Shown in pieces: positions 34,813-45,413 of a stretch of DNA of 64,000 bases (positions within the stretch are counted from its first letter, which is position 1; every line of letters begins with the position of its first letter). Made by a program: the position numbers and the translations under genes. The stretch is taken from NCBI GenBank assembly GCA_032164245.1, contig JAVMKO010000002.1:94687340-94751339 (forward strand), written 5' to 3'. A model generated the notes under the pieces. That model ran no database searches, had not been told where the DNA came from, and worked only from the letters and a program-made list of their open reading frames with translations. Source of the DNA: Sternotherus odoratus (Eukaryota > Chordata > Testudines > Kinosternidae).

Positions 34813-35885
34813 TGTAACCCTTCTGCCCGTCAGAGTTGGCAGGAACAAGGGCCGGGTTCAGTATCCAGGGGTTCCATTCCAATGACACAATGCGAAACCA
34901 GCTCAAGCCCTAACCAATGACCTGGGACAACTACCTACCCCCCCCCCCCGGGCGCCTCTATGAGGCAATACTTACCCTCTCACAAGCACAGAGTCTGAGT
35001 GTACCAAAAACCTTTTAATAGAGATAAACAAAGCGGCATTATGTTGGGGAAACACCACAAACAGGCTTCATGACACAAACCATGAACCAGAAGACCCACC
35101 CCCATAAGCAGATTGGGCTGCATCCTTTCCCATTGGTTCTTGAGTCCAGCAACCCAAAAGTCACGCAAGGTCCCCAAAGTCCAACAACCCAAAAGTCTGT
35201 CTCTGGTCAGTGAAGCCCCAGAGTTCAAACGTTCATCTGCAGAGTTTTACCTCCCAGGTTGGGTGGAAATCGGAGGCAGGGGTTTTAATGGGCACCTTAC
35301 ATGATCTGAGGCCAACTGCCCCAATGAGTGCTACCTAGATGGTGGTGAGTCCCTCCAGCATAACAAAGGCCAAGTACAGTTCCACTGTCCCAGATTTCGA
35401 ACAGCACAGCACATCCAATTCCCTTGTTACACAGAGCCAACTGTCTTTAAAGAGGGGCAAACATTTTTCCTCTGAGGCAGCTGCTATTGGGAGCAAGGAG
35501 ATTAGACCCACCCCGATTTTAAACAGCACCGCACATTCAATCCCCTTGTTGCACAGAGCAGTCATCCTTAAAAAGAGCCAAAAAATCTAACACCAAAACA
35601 GCAACAGTTGGGAACAAGGGGGTCAGAACCTCTGATTTTGAACCACCCTGTACCACCAGAGCCAAGAAATCTACCTCTGCACCTTCCAGGGACACTGATA
35701 AGTGATCCAAAGGGGTCAAAACCCTTAGTTCTGAACAATCCCAAACCTTCACAGCCCAGAAGAAACCAGCTTTAAAAAGGGTAAAGTCAAACAACCCTGT
35801 AGCAGCATTCGTGTCCAGGGGTGAGTTTGAGCAGGGTCAAGAGGTTAGCCCTCCGGCTTCTGGGCAAAGCAGAACCTCTGCTACA
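34813..35885 (-). mobile_element. LTR inserted in the Polinton relic
   Basis: Bounded by TGTAACCC on the left and CTCTGCTACA on the right; on the minus strand this reads TGTAGCAG to GGGTTACA, the end style of the other LTRs here. It contains a two-copy repeat of about 130 bp (near 35385-35650: AACAGCACAGCACAT, then TTGTTACACAGAG). No clean target duplication was found. It splits the repeat-bearing left flank from the PolB side. Confidence 0.6.
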
Positions 35886-36119
35886 AATAATAACCTCCCT
35901 GTAGATCTTGCTGCATAAGTTGTTATTTGTAATGAGCTGTTTAGTGTTCGTACACCTCGTGAGCATTTAATAGATAAAAAGTTTTCAAAGCTAATTCTTG
36001 AGGTGTTTCAAAAGCAAAATGCTCCAGAAGAAAGGGTGGTTTTAGACCAAAAGATAACAGATACCCATGCACTGTTTGAAAAGATGGAAAGCATATTGAA
36101 GGGGGAAGGGAGCGTGTGA
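35886..36119 (+). pseudogene. short unidentified ORF upstream of PolB
   Basis: One frame, with a TAA near 35919, continues as NELFSVRTPREHLIDKK and then KMESILKGEGSV before a stop at 36119, seven bases before the ATG at 36126. Tight spacing and shared strand suggest a gene of the same Polinton element. I do not recognise the product. Confidence 0.4.
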
Positions 36120-36125
36120 CTAAAC

Positions 36126-39030
36126 ATGAAACCTAAAAACATAAAGAGGGTTTGGGGGAAAAATGGAAGAGATCTAAAATATTAAGGAGGCTTTTGGCCA
36201 AAAAACTCAAGCCAGAGCTTTTTTAAGAAAACAACCCCCCAACCAAGAAAGGGAAATAGACATAGACACCCCCCCCCCCCCCGACTCCCTCTTCGGAAGG
36301 TACAGATTCTCCCGCTCCTAATACACCACCTCAGGTGTATCTGGAACATGTGAGACACTGGACAAGACCCCAAAGAGAGTTTAACACTTACGAATATTTT
36401 CAAGAATTTCATTTTGCTAATTTGGACAGAGTAATAGGGTTCACAGAGCCCATGGCGGCCATCGACACCATTATTCAAAATTTCCTAGATGATATTAATA
36501 ATCAGGTGGGCCCTGAAGATTTTGTACAGCTACGCTTAGATGCCCTGGAGCTAAATCACCCTCTCTTTACTTTACGAAGGCCTTGGGAAGATTTAAACAC
36601 CGTAGATTTTTTTAAATAACATAATTCCGATGTTGCAGAGTAACACAGAGATTGTGGGGTCTGGAACTTTGACTGGTGGTTATGATTATTAGAAACAGAG
36701 CTAGTAGAGTGGGGCTGTAAGACCCTTAAAAATTATCACATACAGTAAAATCATTGGGGGAAAAAAAGAACATTTAATTGGTTAAAAATGAGTAGCTTTA
36801 CGGACGTGAGCTCTTTTGAAGAGTGCTTACGTGTCGCTATTACCGTCATGTATCATGAAAATGGGAGCTGGCGCTTTTTTACAGCAGCTGGTGTACACCA
36901 CTCCAAAACTGTTTTTGCTTTGTTACATGACAAACCTTATTACAGTATCCTAAACATTAACGCCTTTATAGGCGTGCCATATTTGTGCAACTACTGTTAC
37001 ACCACGTACAGCCACAAACACCAGCACGTCTGTAAAAAACACTGATGTGCGTGTAATAGCGCCGAGTGCCTTGAACTGGCCACTGAAAAAAAGAGATGCC
37101 CCAGCTGTAAGCTATTTTGCAGGTCTGAGGCCTGTTTAGAAAGACACAGCGCTCTGGCGAAAGACGGTAAAGTTGAGTGTAAAAACAGAAGTCGTTGCGA
37201 TAAGTGCGGCTTCTCTGAAGTTAAAAATTACAGATGTAAAAGCAAAAACTGTCCCCAGTGCTATCAGAAGACCAGCAACCTAGATGGTCATGAGTGTTAT
37301 ATGCGTAATATCTGGTCTCCAGAAGAGGAAGGATTATGTATTTTATGATTTTGAATGCATGCAAGAAACGGGGATACATGTGCCAAATTATGTTTATGCT
37401 TTGCATCTAGATAAAGAAACCTGCTGGGAATTTAAGGGGGAAGAATGCGTTTGTTCGAACCTTTGTAGACAACGCTTTAAGGAATACACATTTATCGCTC
37501 ATAACACTAAAGGTTATGATTGTTGTTTTATCCTTAGACAGCTAATTAAAGAAAAAATGGCTGTTAGCCCCATAACGCAAGAGGGGAAACTAATGTGCGT
37601 AATGGTGGTGGACTTAGACATCAGATTTACAGATTCTTTAAATTTTCTTCTATGAAACTCAGCAAGTTACCCAAAGCTATGGGGTTTGAGGAAGTCATGG
37701 GGTACTTTCCACACTTTTTAAACACTGTTGAAAACCAGAACTATATGGGACCTATGCCTGGGATAGAGTACTTTGGAGTAGAATACATGCTGCCTGAAGA
37801 AAAAAAGGAATTTCTGAACACAATCACCAAAACAAATTCAATCTCCAGAAAGAACTGGGCTATTGTCAAAAAGATGTTGAAATTTTGCAAGAAGCTTGTG
37901 ACTGGTTCAGAAATTAAGTCATAAAAATGACAAAAAAAAGCAGATTGTTAAAAACCCAGGACAGGAGATGAGGTGGTCACTAAGTGTATAGACCCCTTTC
38001 AGTACCTTACATTAGCCTCGGTTTCCATGGCCATGTACCGGTTTAATTCTTTAAAACCACGAACCATAGCCCTTCTGCATTAGACAATTACCACAAACAG
38101 CAGAAGAGATATTTCACATTGGCCATTCATTCAATGGTTAATATACGTAGCCCACACTGAGTACATTTACATCCAACACGCTTTGCAGGGTGGGGAATTT
38201 AAAGAGGGGTCCTATTTTTTGGACAGTTACACCATCATAGCAGGCAAGCCTACAGCCTTTGAATTTAACGGATGCTTTTTTCACAACTGCCCTGTCTGCT
38301 ATTGTGAAAATGATTACAATCTGTTGTTTGATGTGATTTACGGACAGATTTACAACCGAACCATGATTAGGACTGAATTTCTAAAAAGACAGGGGTTTGA
38401 GGTAAGGAGTGTTTGGGAACATGAATGGCAGGTTATGCTAGATACGATAACTGAGTGGGGGATTTTTTATGAGAAAAATAAACTGCTATAGCCTTTGGTT
38501 CCTAGAGCTGCCCTTTACGGTGGTAGAACAAGCGCCATCTGCCTTTATTACAAACCGCAGCCCAGGGAGCAGATTCATTACGATTTTACCCTTTTGTTAA
38601 CAAGACTAAACAGTATCCTGTAGGTCACCCCATTATCGTGTATGAGGGTTTGGGGGACATTAGACAGTACTTTGGCATTGCCAAGTTTAAAGTGTACCCT
38701 CCGAGAGGTCTCTATTTCCTCATATTACCATACAGGATCGGTGGTAAACTAATGTTCCCCCTGTGTGCCCTTTGTGCAGAAACAAGACAAAAAGACCCCG
38801 GCACACACAGTCAGGAGGAGAGGGCTTTAACAGGGACTTGGGGCACAATAGAGTTGGTGGAAGCTTTAGACAACGGGTACAGGATTGCTAAGACTCATGA
38901 AGTCTGGCATTTTAACCGCTCTTCAGATGCCCTGTTTTCAGACTACATTAAAGCACACCTGAGACAGAAACAAGAGGCCTCAGGGTTCCCTCATTGGTGT
39001 ACAGATGAGTTGAAAAAAAAAGTACGTTAA
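36126..39030 (+). pseudogene. polB: Polinton/Maverick (adintovirus-like) protein-primed DNA polymerase B, degraded
   Basis: The enzyme would copy the element's DNA from a protein primer. Landmarks in order, in changing frames: a basic start (LRRLLAKKLKPELF, near 36180); an N-terminal block at 36335-36619 (FTEPMAAIDTIIQNFLDD); Cys/His-rich fingers at 36980-37310; exonuclease motifs I DFEC (near 37345), II HNTKGYD (near 37503) and III YCQKDVEIL (near 37860); SKLPKAMGF and NQNYMGPMPG (37650-37760); AFEFNGCFFHNCPVC (near 38255); YGGRTSAICLYY (near 38515); motif A with YDF kept but its SLYP part lost (near 38580); and the palm up to 39030. The palm end with the DTD site is missing; the integrase on the other strand follows directly. 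Many stops and frameshifts make it non-functional. Domain order is seen; the family is from knowledge of Polinton polymerases. Confidence 0.88.
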
Positions 39031-39034
39031 AGAG

Positions 39035-39662
39035 TACTGTGTTGTAACCCTCTATAAAGGCCTGCAGCACGTTGATATAGCGAAAGGTACTACGGAGGGT
39101 AAAATACCTCTACGTCTTTGATTTTAAAGTTCTGTTAAACCTCTCTGTGACCCCAGTTTTGATTTTGTTATTGATAACAAAATGGTGTGTCCCGTGCTGC
39201 TTAAACAAAGTCCTTGAAGCTTTGTTTAAAAACTCTTTTCCTCAATCTGTTTGTAATTTTTGAGGCACGCGACCTTGTGTAAAAATAGCTTTAAACGTCT
39301 TTTCCACCTCTTCCCCCGTTATTTTTTAGGCTTACTGCTCAGGCGTATTTAGACAAAATATCTATCAACATAAAAATATATTTACGGCTATTGTTGTGGT
39401 TAGAATAGGAGGACATGTCGACCAAATCTGCCTGCTATTGTGCGTCCACATCAGACACAACTGTTTTATTTCTTTTAAATTTAAGCCTTGCCGTCTCAAG
39501 TAAAGTGTAACGTCTTGATCCTCAAGCCAAGTGACAACCTAACCTGTCTTCTGCTCAGATTTTTAGAGCGTCTTTTAGCAGCCTGAAATAAGGGAGTTAC
39601 CCCCCGCCAAAACTTCCAACTTCTCTGGAAGAGTTATAAATTTTCTTTAGCAAACTCACCAT
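39035..39662 (-). pseudogene. int: Polinton/Maverick retroviral-type integrase, degraded
   Basis: Read on the minus strand from the ATG at 39662: LLKKIYNSS and GSFGG (N-terminal block), TWLEDQDVTLYL, then the rve core in shifting frames: IDILSKYA with the first catalytic Asp, LQTD*GKEFLN with the second Asp and a stop inside the motif, GVTERFNRTLK, and RYINVLQAF near the C-terminal end. Several stops and frame changes are present. The integrase would insert the element into host DNA. It faces PolB tail to tail, with no space for the missing genes, so an internal deletion joined them. Motifs are read directly. Confidence 0.85.
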
Positions 39663-39849
39663 GTTTAACCCATCTTACTTCAAAACACATGTATACACAA
39701 AATCCAGTTTTTGCTTTTGTTTTGATTTAATACAAAAGGAAACATTAACATTTTACTTTTTAAAAAAATTAAACAAGCCTTTAATGCAGCAGCAAAGTAA
39801 TATATCGTATAGCTATACACATGTAATGCATAAGCAAAGTTGTTGGGGA
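39663..39849. other. AT-rich spacer between integrase and CR1
   Basis: No feature is seen except a short frame at 39661-39855. It probably belongs to the Polinton relic. Confidence 0.35.
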
Positions 39850-39937
39850 GGATGAAAGGCCTCAGGAAGGAGAGCAGTCAACGGGAGCAGAGGGAAACCT
39901 TCCCACAGCTGGGACTCTCCTTCCAGGTGACGGTGGG

Positions 39938-40504
39938 GTGTCCCCTTGCACAGAGGTCACCTCTCCAGGGGAGGGAACTCCAATTATTAGGAAACGGCAG
40001 CTGTTAGTAATGGGAGATTCGATCATAAGGAATATAGATAGCTGGGTTTGTGATGATCGGGAGAACCGTATGGTGACTTGCCTGCCTGGTGCAAAGGTTG
40101 CGGATCTATCGAGGCATCTAGATAGACTTATGAGTAGTGCTGGGGAGGAGCCGGTGGTCGTGGTACATGTAGGTACCAATGACATAGGGAAGGGTAGGAG
40201 AGAGGTCCTGGAGGCCAAATTTAGGTTGCTAGGAAAGAGGTTAAAATCCAGGACCTCTATGGTGGCTTTCTCAGAAATGCTTCCAGTTCCACGCGCAGGG
40301 CCAGGTAGGCAGGCAGAGCTTCAGAGTCTCAATGCGTGGATGAGACGATGGTGTAGAGAGGAAGGGTTCAGATTTATTAGGAACTGGGGAAACTTTTGGG
40401 ATGGGGGGAGCCTATACAGGAAGGATGGGCTCCACCTAAACCAAAGTGGAACCAGGCTGCTGGCACTTAACATTAAAAAGGTTGCAGAGCAGTTTTTAAA
40501 CTAA
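39938..40504 (+). pseudogene. CR1 ORF1 C-terminal SGNH/esterase domain (5' truncated)
   Basis: This frame of 188 residues carries the SGNH-hydrolase pattern: GDSI near residue 26 (nucleophile Ser), an HVGTND block near residue 77 (the Asn of block III), and DGLHLNQSG near residue 164 (catalytic Asp-x-x-His). CR1 ORF1 proteins often carry such an esterase, thought to bind lipid or help the retrotransposition complex. The zinc-finger N-terminus is lost by truncation. The frame itself is uninterrupted and ends 35 bases before the ORF2 frame. Confidence 0.85.
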
Positions 40505-40539
40505 GAGATGGGGGAAAGCTGATTGCTGAAGAGGAGCAT

Positions 40540-43507
40540 GTGGATCGGATAGAGACTTCTCTTACAGGAGGGTCTGTCGTTAGAGATTCTCTAGGTTCTA
40601 GACAGGAAAGGATGGAAAAGGATAAAGGAGGGGCCAGATCAGATGAGAAATTTTCACATAAAGAATCTGACACACCAGGGAAGAGCAGACAGATAAACAG
40701 TGACCAGTTTTTAAAGTGCTTGTACACAAATGCCAGAAGTCTAAATAATAAGATGGGTGAACTAGAGTGCCTCGTGTTAGAGGAGGATATTGACATAATA
40801 GGCATCACAGAAACATGGTGGACCGAGGACAATCAATGGGACACAATCATTCCAGGGTATAAAATATATCGGAAGGACAGAATAGGTCGTGGGGGCGGGG
40901 GAGTGGCACTTTATGTAAAAGATAGTGTAGAATCAAATGAAGTAAAAATCTTAAATGAATCCACATCTTCCATAGAATCACTATGGATAGTAATTTCATG
41001 CTCTAATAAGAACATAACAATAGGGCTCTTATCGACCACCTGATCAGGACAGTGATAGGGATGACGAAATGCTAAGGGAGATTAGAGAGGCTGTCAAAAT
41101 AAAGAACCCAATAATAGTGGGAGACTTCAATTATCCCAACATTGACTGGGTACATGTCACCTCGGGACGAAATGCAGAGATGAAATTTCTTGATACTTTA
41201 AATGACTGCTTCTTGGAGCAGCTGGTACAGGAAACCACAAGGGGAGAGGCAACTCTAGATTTAGTCCTGAGTGGAGCGCAGGATCTGGTTCAAGAGGTAA
41301 CTATAAAAGGACCGCTGGGAAATAGTGACCATAATATAATAACATTTAACATTCCTATGGTGGGAATAACACCTCAGAAGCCCAACACTGGGGCATTTAA
41401 TTTCAAAAAGGGGAACTATGCAAGAATGAGGGGGTTAGTTAAATGGAAATTAAAAGGTAAAGTGACTAAAGTGAAATCCCTGCAAGCTGCATGGACTCTC
41501 TTCAAAGATACCATAATAAAGGCCCAACTCAAATGTATACCCCAAATTAAAAAACAACGCCAGAAAACTAAAAAAGAGCCACCGTGGCTTAACAGCCAAG
41601 TAAAAGAAGCAGTGAGAGAGAAAAAGGCATCGTTTAAAAAGTGGAAGTCTAATCCTAGTGAGGTAAATAGAAAGGAGCATAAGCACTGCCAAATAAAGTG
41701 TAAGAATGTAATAAGAAAAGCTAAAATGGAGTTTGAAGAACAGCTAGCCAAAAACTCAAAAGGTAATAACAAAATGTTTTTTAAATATGTCAGAAGCAGG
41801 AAGCCTGCTAAACAACCAGTGGGGCCCCTGGATGACAGAGATACAAAAGGAGCACTTAAAGATGACAGAGTCATTGCAGAGAAACTAAATGAATTCTTTG
41901 CTTCAGTCTTCACGGCTGAGGATGTTCGGGAGATTCCTAAACCTGAGCTGTCTTTTGTAGGTGACGAATCTGAGGTATTGTCACAAATTGAAGTATCAGT
42001 AGAGGAGGTTCTGGAACTCACTGATAAACTTAACTGTAACAAGTCACCGGGACCAGATGGCATTCACCCAAGAGTTCTGAAAGAACTCAAATGTGAAATT
42101 GCGGCACTATTAACGAGGGTTTGTAACCTATCCTTTAAATCGGCTACTGTTCCCAGTGACTGGAAGATAGCTAATGTAACGCCAATATTTAAAAAGGGCT
42201 CTAGAGGTGATCCTGGCAATTACAGACCAGTCAGTCTAACGTCCGTACCGGGAAAATTAGTTGAAACAATAGTAAAGAATAAAATTGTCAGACACATAGA
42301 AGAGCATAAATTGTTGGGCAAAAGTCAACATGGTTTCTGCAAAGGGAAATCGTGTCTTACTAATCTATTAGAGTTCTTTGAAGGGGTCAGCAAACATGTG
42401 GACAAGGGGGATCCGGTGGACATAGTGTACTTAGATTTCCAGAAAGCCTTTGACAAGGTCCCTCACCAAAGGCTCTTACGTAAATTAAGCTGCCATGGGA
42501 TAAGAGGGAAGATCTTATCATGGATTGAAAACTGGTTAAAAGACAGGGAACAAAGGGTAGGAATAAATGGAACTTTTTCAGAATGGAGAGGGGTAACTAG
42601 TGGTGTTCCCCAAGGGTCAGTCCTGGGACCGATCCTATTCAACATATTTATAAATGATTTGGAGGAAGGGGTAAACAGTGATGTGGCAAAGTTTGCAGAT
42701 GATACTAAACTGCTCAAAGTAGTAAGGACCAAAGCAGACTGTGAAGAACTTCAAAAAGATCTCACTAAACTAAGTGATTGGGCAACAAAATGGCAAATGA
42801 AATTTAATGTGGATAAATGTAAAGTAATGCACATTGGAAAAAATAACCCCAACTATACATACAATATGATGGGGGCTAATTTAGCTACAACCAATCAGGA
42901 AAAAGACCTGGGAGTCATTGTGGATAGTTCTCTGAAGGCATCCACGCAGTGTGCAGCGGCAGTCAAAAAAGCAAACAGGATGTTAGGAATCATTAAAAAA
43001 GGGATAGAGAATAAGTCGGAGAATATCTTATTGCCCTTATACAAATCCATGGTGCGCCCACATCTTGAATACTGCGTACAAATGTGGTCTCCTCATCTCA
43101 AAAAGGATATACTGGCACTAGAAAAGATTCAGAGAAGGGCAACTAAAATTATTAGGCGTTTGGAACGGGTCCCATATGAAGAGAGATTAAAGAGGCTAGG
43201 ACTTTTTAGCTTGGAAAGGAGGAGACTAAGGGGGGATATGATAGAGGTATATAAAATTATGAGTGGTGTGGAGGAAGTAAATAAGGAAAAGTTATTTACT
43301 TGTTCCCAAAATAGAAGAACTAGGGGCCACTCAATGAAATTGGCGTGCAGCAGGTTTAAAACAAATAAAAGGAAGTTCTTCTTCACACAGCGCACAGTCA
43401 ACCTGTGGAAGTCCTTACCTGAGGAGGCTGTGAAGGCTAGGACTATAACAGGGTTTAAAAGAGAGCTGGATAAATTCATGGAGGCTAAGTCCATAAATGG
43501 CTATTAG
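40540..43507 (+). pseudogene. CR1 ORF2: endonuclease-reverse transcriptase with one frameshift
   Basis: Two frames make up ORF2: 40540-41043 and 41069-43507 (812 residues). APE endonuclease motifs: TNARSLNNK, ITETWW, then across the shift YRPPDQD, GDFNYPNIDW and SDHNIITF. Reverse transcriptase motifs: GNYRPVSLTS, HGFCKGKSCLTNLL, YLDFQKAFDKVPH (motif A), GVPQGSVLGPILFN and FADDTKL (catalytic box). The C-terminus carries VRPHLEYCVQMWSPH. The only lesion I see is an indel near 41025-41035, where the frame changes inside the endonuclease just before YRPPD. All catalytic residues that I can place are kept. The 5' end of ORF2 could start before 40540. Confidence 0.93.
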
Positions 43508-43716
43508 CCGGGATGGGTAATGAATGGTGTCCCTAGCCTCTGTCTGTCAGAGGGGGGTGATGGATGGCAGGAGAGAGATCGCTCGATCATACCTGTTAGG
43601 TTCACTCACTCCGGGGCACCTGGCATTGGCCACTGTCGGTAGACAGGATGCTGGGCTAGATGGACCTTTGGTCTGACCCAGTATGGCCGTTCTTATGTTC
43701 TTATGTTCTTATGTTA

Positions 43717-43800
43717 ATATAGAAAATGTTTATACAAATTTTTATTTTATAGTACATCTTAATCACTATTTTTTTTTCTTTTTTGAATCTTTAGGGTAAG
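43717..43800. other. AT-rich junction after the CR1 tail
   Basis: T-rich sequence with no feature, resuming the pre-CR1 locus. Confidence 0.3.
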
Positions 43801-43829
43801 GAGCTGGCATGTAAAAAGTTTCATAATCT

Positions 43830-44130
43830 ATTTTACTGATCCTGCTACACACTTATCGGCCAATTTTGGCTGCCACCTCATTTGACAGGTCTACCAGCAA
43901 AGGCACCGGGGTCACATGCCTCTGCAACCTCCCTGATCATTTTAACAACTTCAGTTACCGTTTCAGCAGTCATGTTAAGATTTTTCCATTTGTAACCTTC
44001 GGCTATAATTATTATTATTAGAAGCGGGGTCACATTCAATTTAGAAGAAATACGTCTTATCTGGTAAAGTACTTCTGAGCGACCCCAAAAGATACAGGGG
44101 TGACTAAATGGGTTGGTCTAATTTACCATG
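43830..44130 (-). pseudogene. unidentified minus-strand reading frame next to the Polinton relic
   Basis: On the minus strand a frame of about 65 residues without stops contains SEVLYQIRRISSKLNVTPLL, EGYKWKNLNMTAETVTEVVK and EACDPGAFAGRPVK. After one frame change it continues SNEVAAKIGR and a stop near 43855. Composition and amphipathic spacing look protein-coding. It has the same strand as the integrase and the acidic exons. I do not recognise it. It could be a Polinton structural or accessory gene, or the last exon of the acidic gene. Confidence 0.4.
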
Positions 44131-44309
44131 CAGGCTGTAGTTTCCCAAAAGTTGTTTTTTCAAACAGCAGCAAATGGTTTTTATTACAACTACTCTAATA
44201 ATATCGTGTCTGCAGCTCTGCTGGTCACCCTCCTTACTTTTTACAGACTTTTTTTTTTAAAAAAAACTTGCTTCATGCAAAAACAACAGATGCATATCAT
44301 GGTTATTTT

Positions 44310-45412
44310 TCTCAAGGGATGCCTCTCTTTATCCTCTTCATCCTCTGAAGAGGTCTGTCAAAAACAGAGAAAAACATAATTTAAATTCTTTGTTGCAATC
44401 ATTTAAAAATAAAAAAGCCATACAGTTTATTCGTGTTACCTCAATCGTACCCTCGTTGGATTCTGAATCATCATCATCCCTGGCTGATGCACCATCGGGC
44501 CCCATGTCACCTTCCTGTTATTAAACACAAACATATAGCTGTGTTTAACCCTCCCTTATATATGTTTATATTTATATTTCTTTTAAAAAGTTCTAAGTTT
44601 TACCTCATCATGTTTTTTTTGGTTCTACATCTGACAGTGGCTCGCTGCACCCCATGGCTGTGTCGTTTGTTTCTGAATCACCACGGGTGGGGGCTCCATT
44701 GGTCAGCGTTTCAGCAACCTGTTATTACACACAATTGTATAGTAGCATTTAACCAGTGGCTTGCATAGATATGTTTTTTCTTTCAAATAATTTAAGCTGC
44801 TTTTACCTCATCATGTGCTTCTGGCTCTGCACCTGATGGCTACTTGTCACACACCAGAGCAATGATCTTAAGCACATAAATGCAATCATTTTTCACAACG
44901 AGTAAAGTTTTCTCTTGTTTTTACTGTAATAACATCTCTGTCTTTCCATGACTCGGGGTCTATCGGATGGGTCTCAACCTCACTATCCAACGGTTCCTCA
45001 GTTGCCATGTCCTCATAGACAGGCTCTTCTTCCATTCCTTCCTATTATAAACAAAAATATTTAAACATCAATATTTATAAAACATTTGTAATTTTTAATT
45101 AATTTGTTTTAAAAAGGGGTCTTACCTCTGCCTTCGAGTCTGTTCCCTCCAAATATGCCAACAATTTTTTTTGCACTTTATCCTTTTTATCTTCTACAAT
45201 GGGCTGTGGCTCCATAAAGTCATCCTGTTTCTTCGGTTCAATTTCAGGATAAAATACAGGGTTCTGCAATGGTCCTGCCTTGTTAGCAAAATAAGCGCAA
45301 AGGGGTCTTCTCTTCTGAACACACAGTGGTGCACCCTGGGACAATTCCAGTTTCTTGGTATCTGTAGGTGTCTTGTAAAAGGACATGTCTTTGTCTCTAG
45401 GCTCCCAGTTTT
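44310..45412 (-). CDS. unidentified spliced gene made of acidic mini-exons
   Basis: Minus-strand exons with GT-AG borders: 45126-45386 (ATG at 45386, MSFYKTPTDTKKLELSQG, ends KAE), 44925-45041 (39 codons), 44807-44839 (11 codons), 44604-44718 (115 bp), 44440-44514 (25 codons), and one starting at 44354 (TSSEDEEDKERHPL). Introns are 84, 85, 88, 89 and 85 bp. All joins are phase 0; the 115-bp exon carries one extra A in an A8 run (44613-44620), which breaks the frame. Acceptors repeat AATAACAG or ATAATAG. Exons are rich in Glu and Asp (EGMEEEPVYEDM, EGDMGPDGASARDDDDSESN). Upstream sequence is cut by the CR1 at 45414. Product unknown; it may belong to the Polinton relic or be a host gene fragment. 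The 11-codon exon has a weak acceptor. Confidence 0.5.
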
Positions 45413-45413
45413 A

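Larger units (their letters stand above)
39850..43716 (+). mobile_element. nearly intact CR1 LINE
   Basis: It contains the C-terminal esterase part of ORF1, a nearly complete ORF2 (endonuclease and reverse transcriptase), a 3' UTR of about 200 bp, and three terminal TTCTTATG octamers (43690-43716), the CR1 hallmark. It is 5' truncated within ORF1. No target duplication is seen, which is usual for CR1. It has inserted into the Polinton relic, so it is younger than that element. Confidence 0.95.

Noticed and set aside
40540..41043. Separate small gene before the large CR1 frame
   Set aside because: Its NARS and ITETWW motifs and the exact continuation at YRPPD show it is the N-terminal part of CR1 ORF2, split by an indel.
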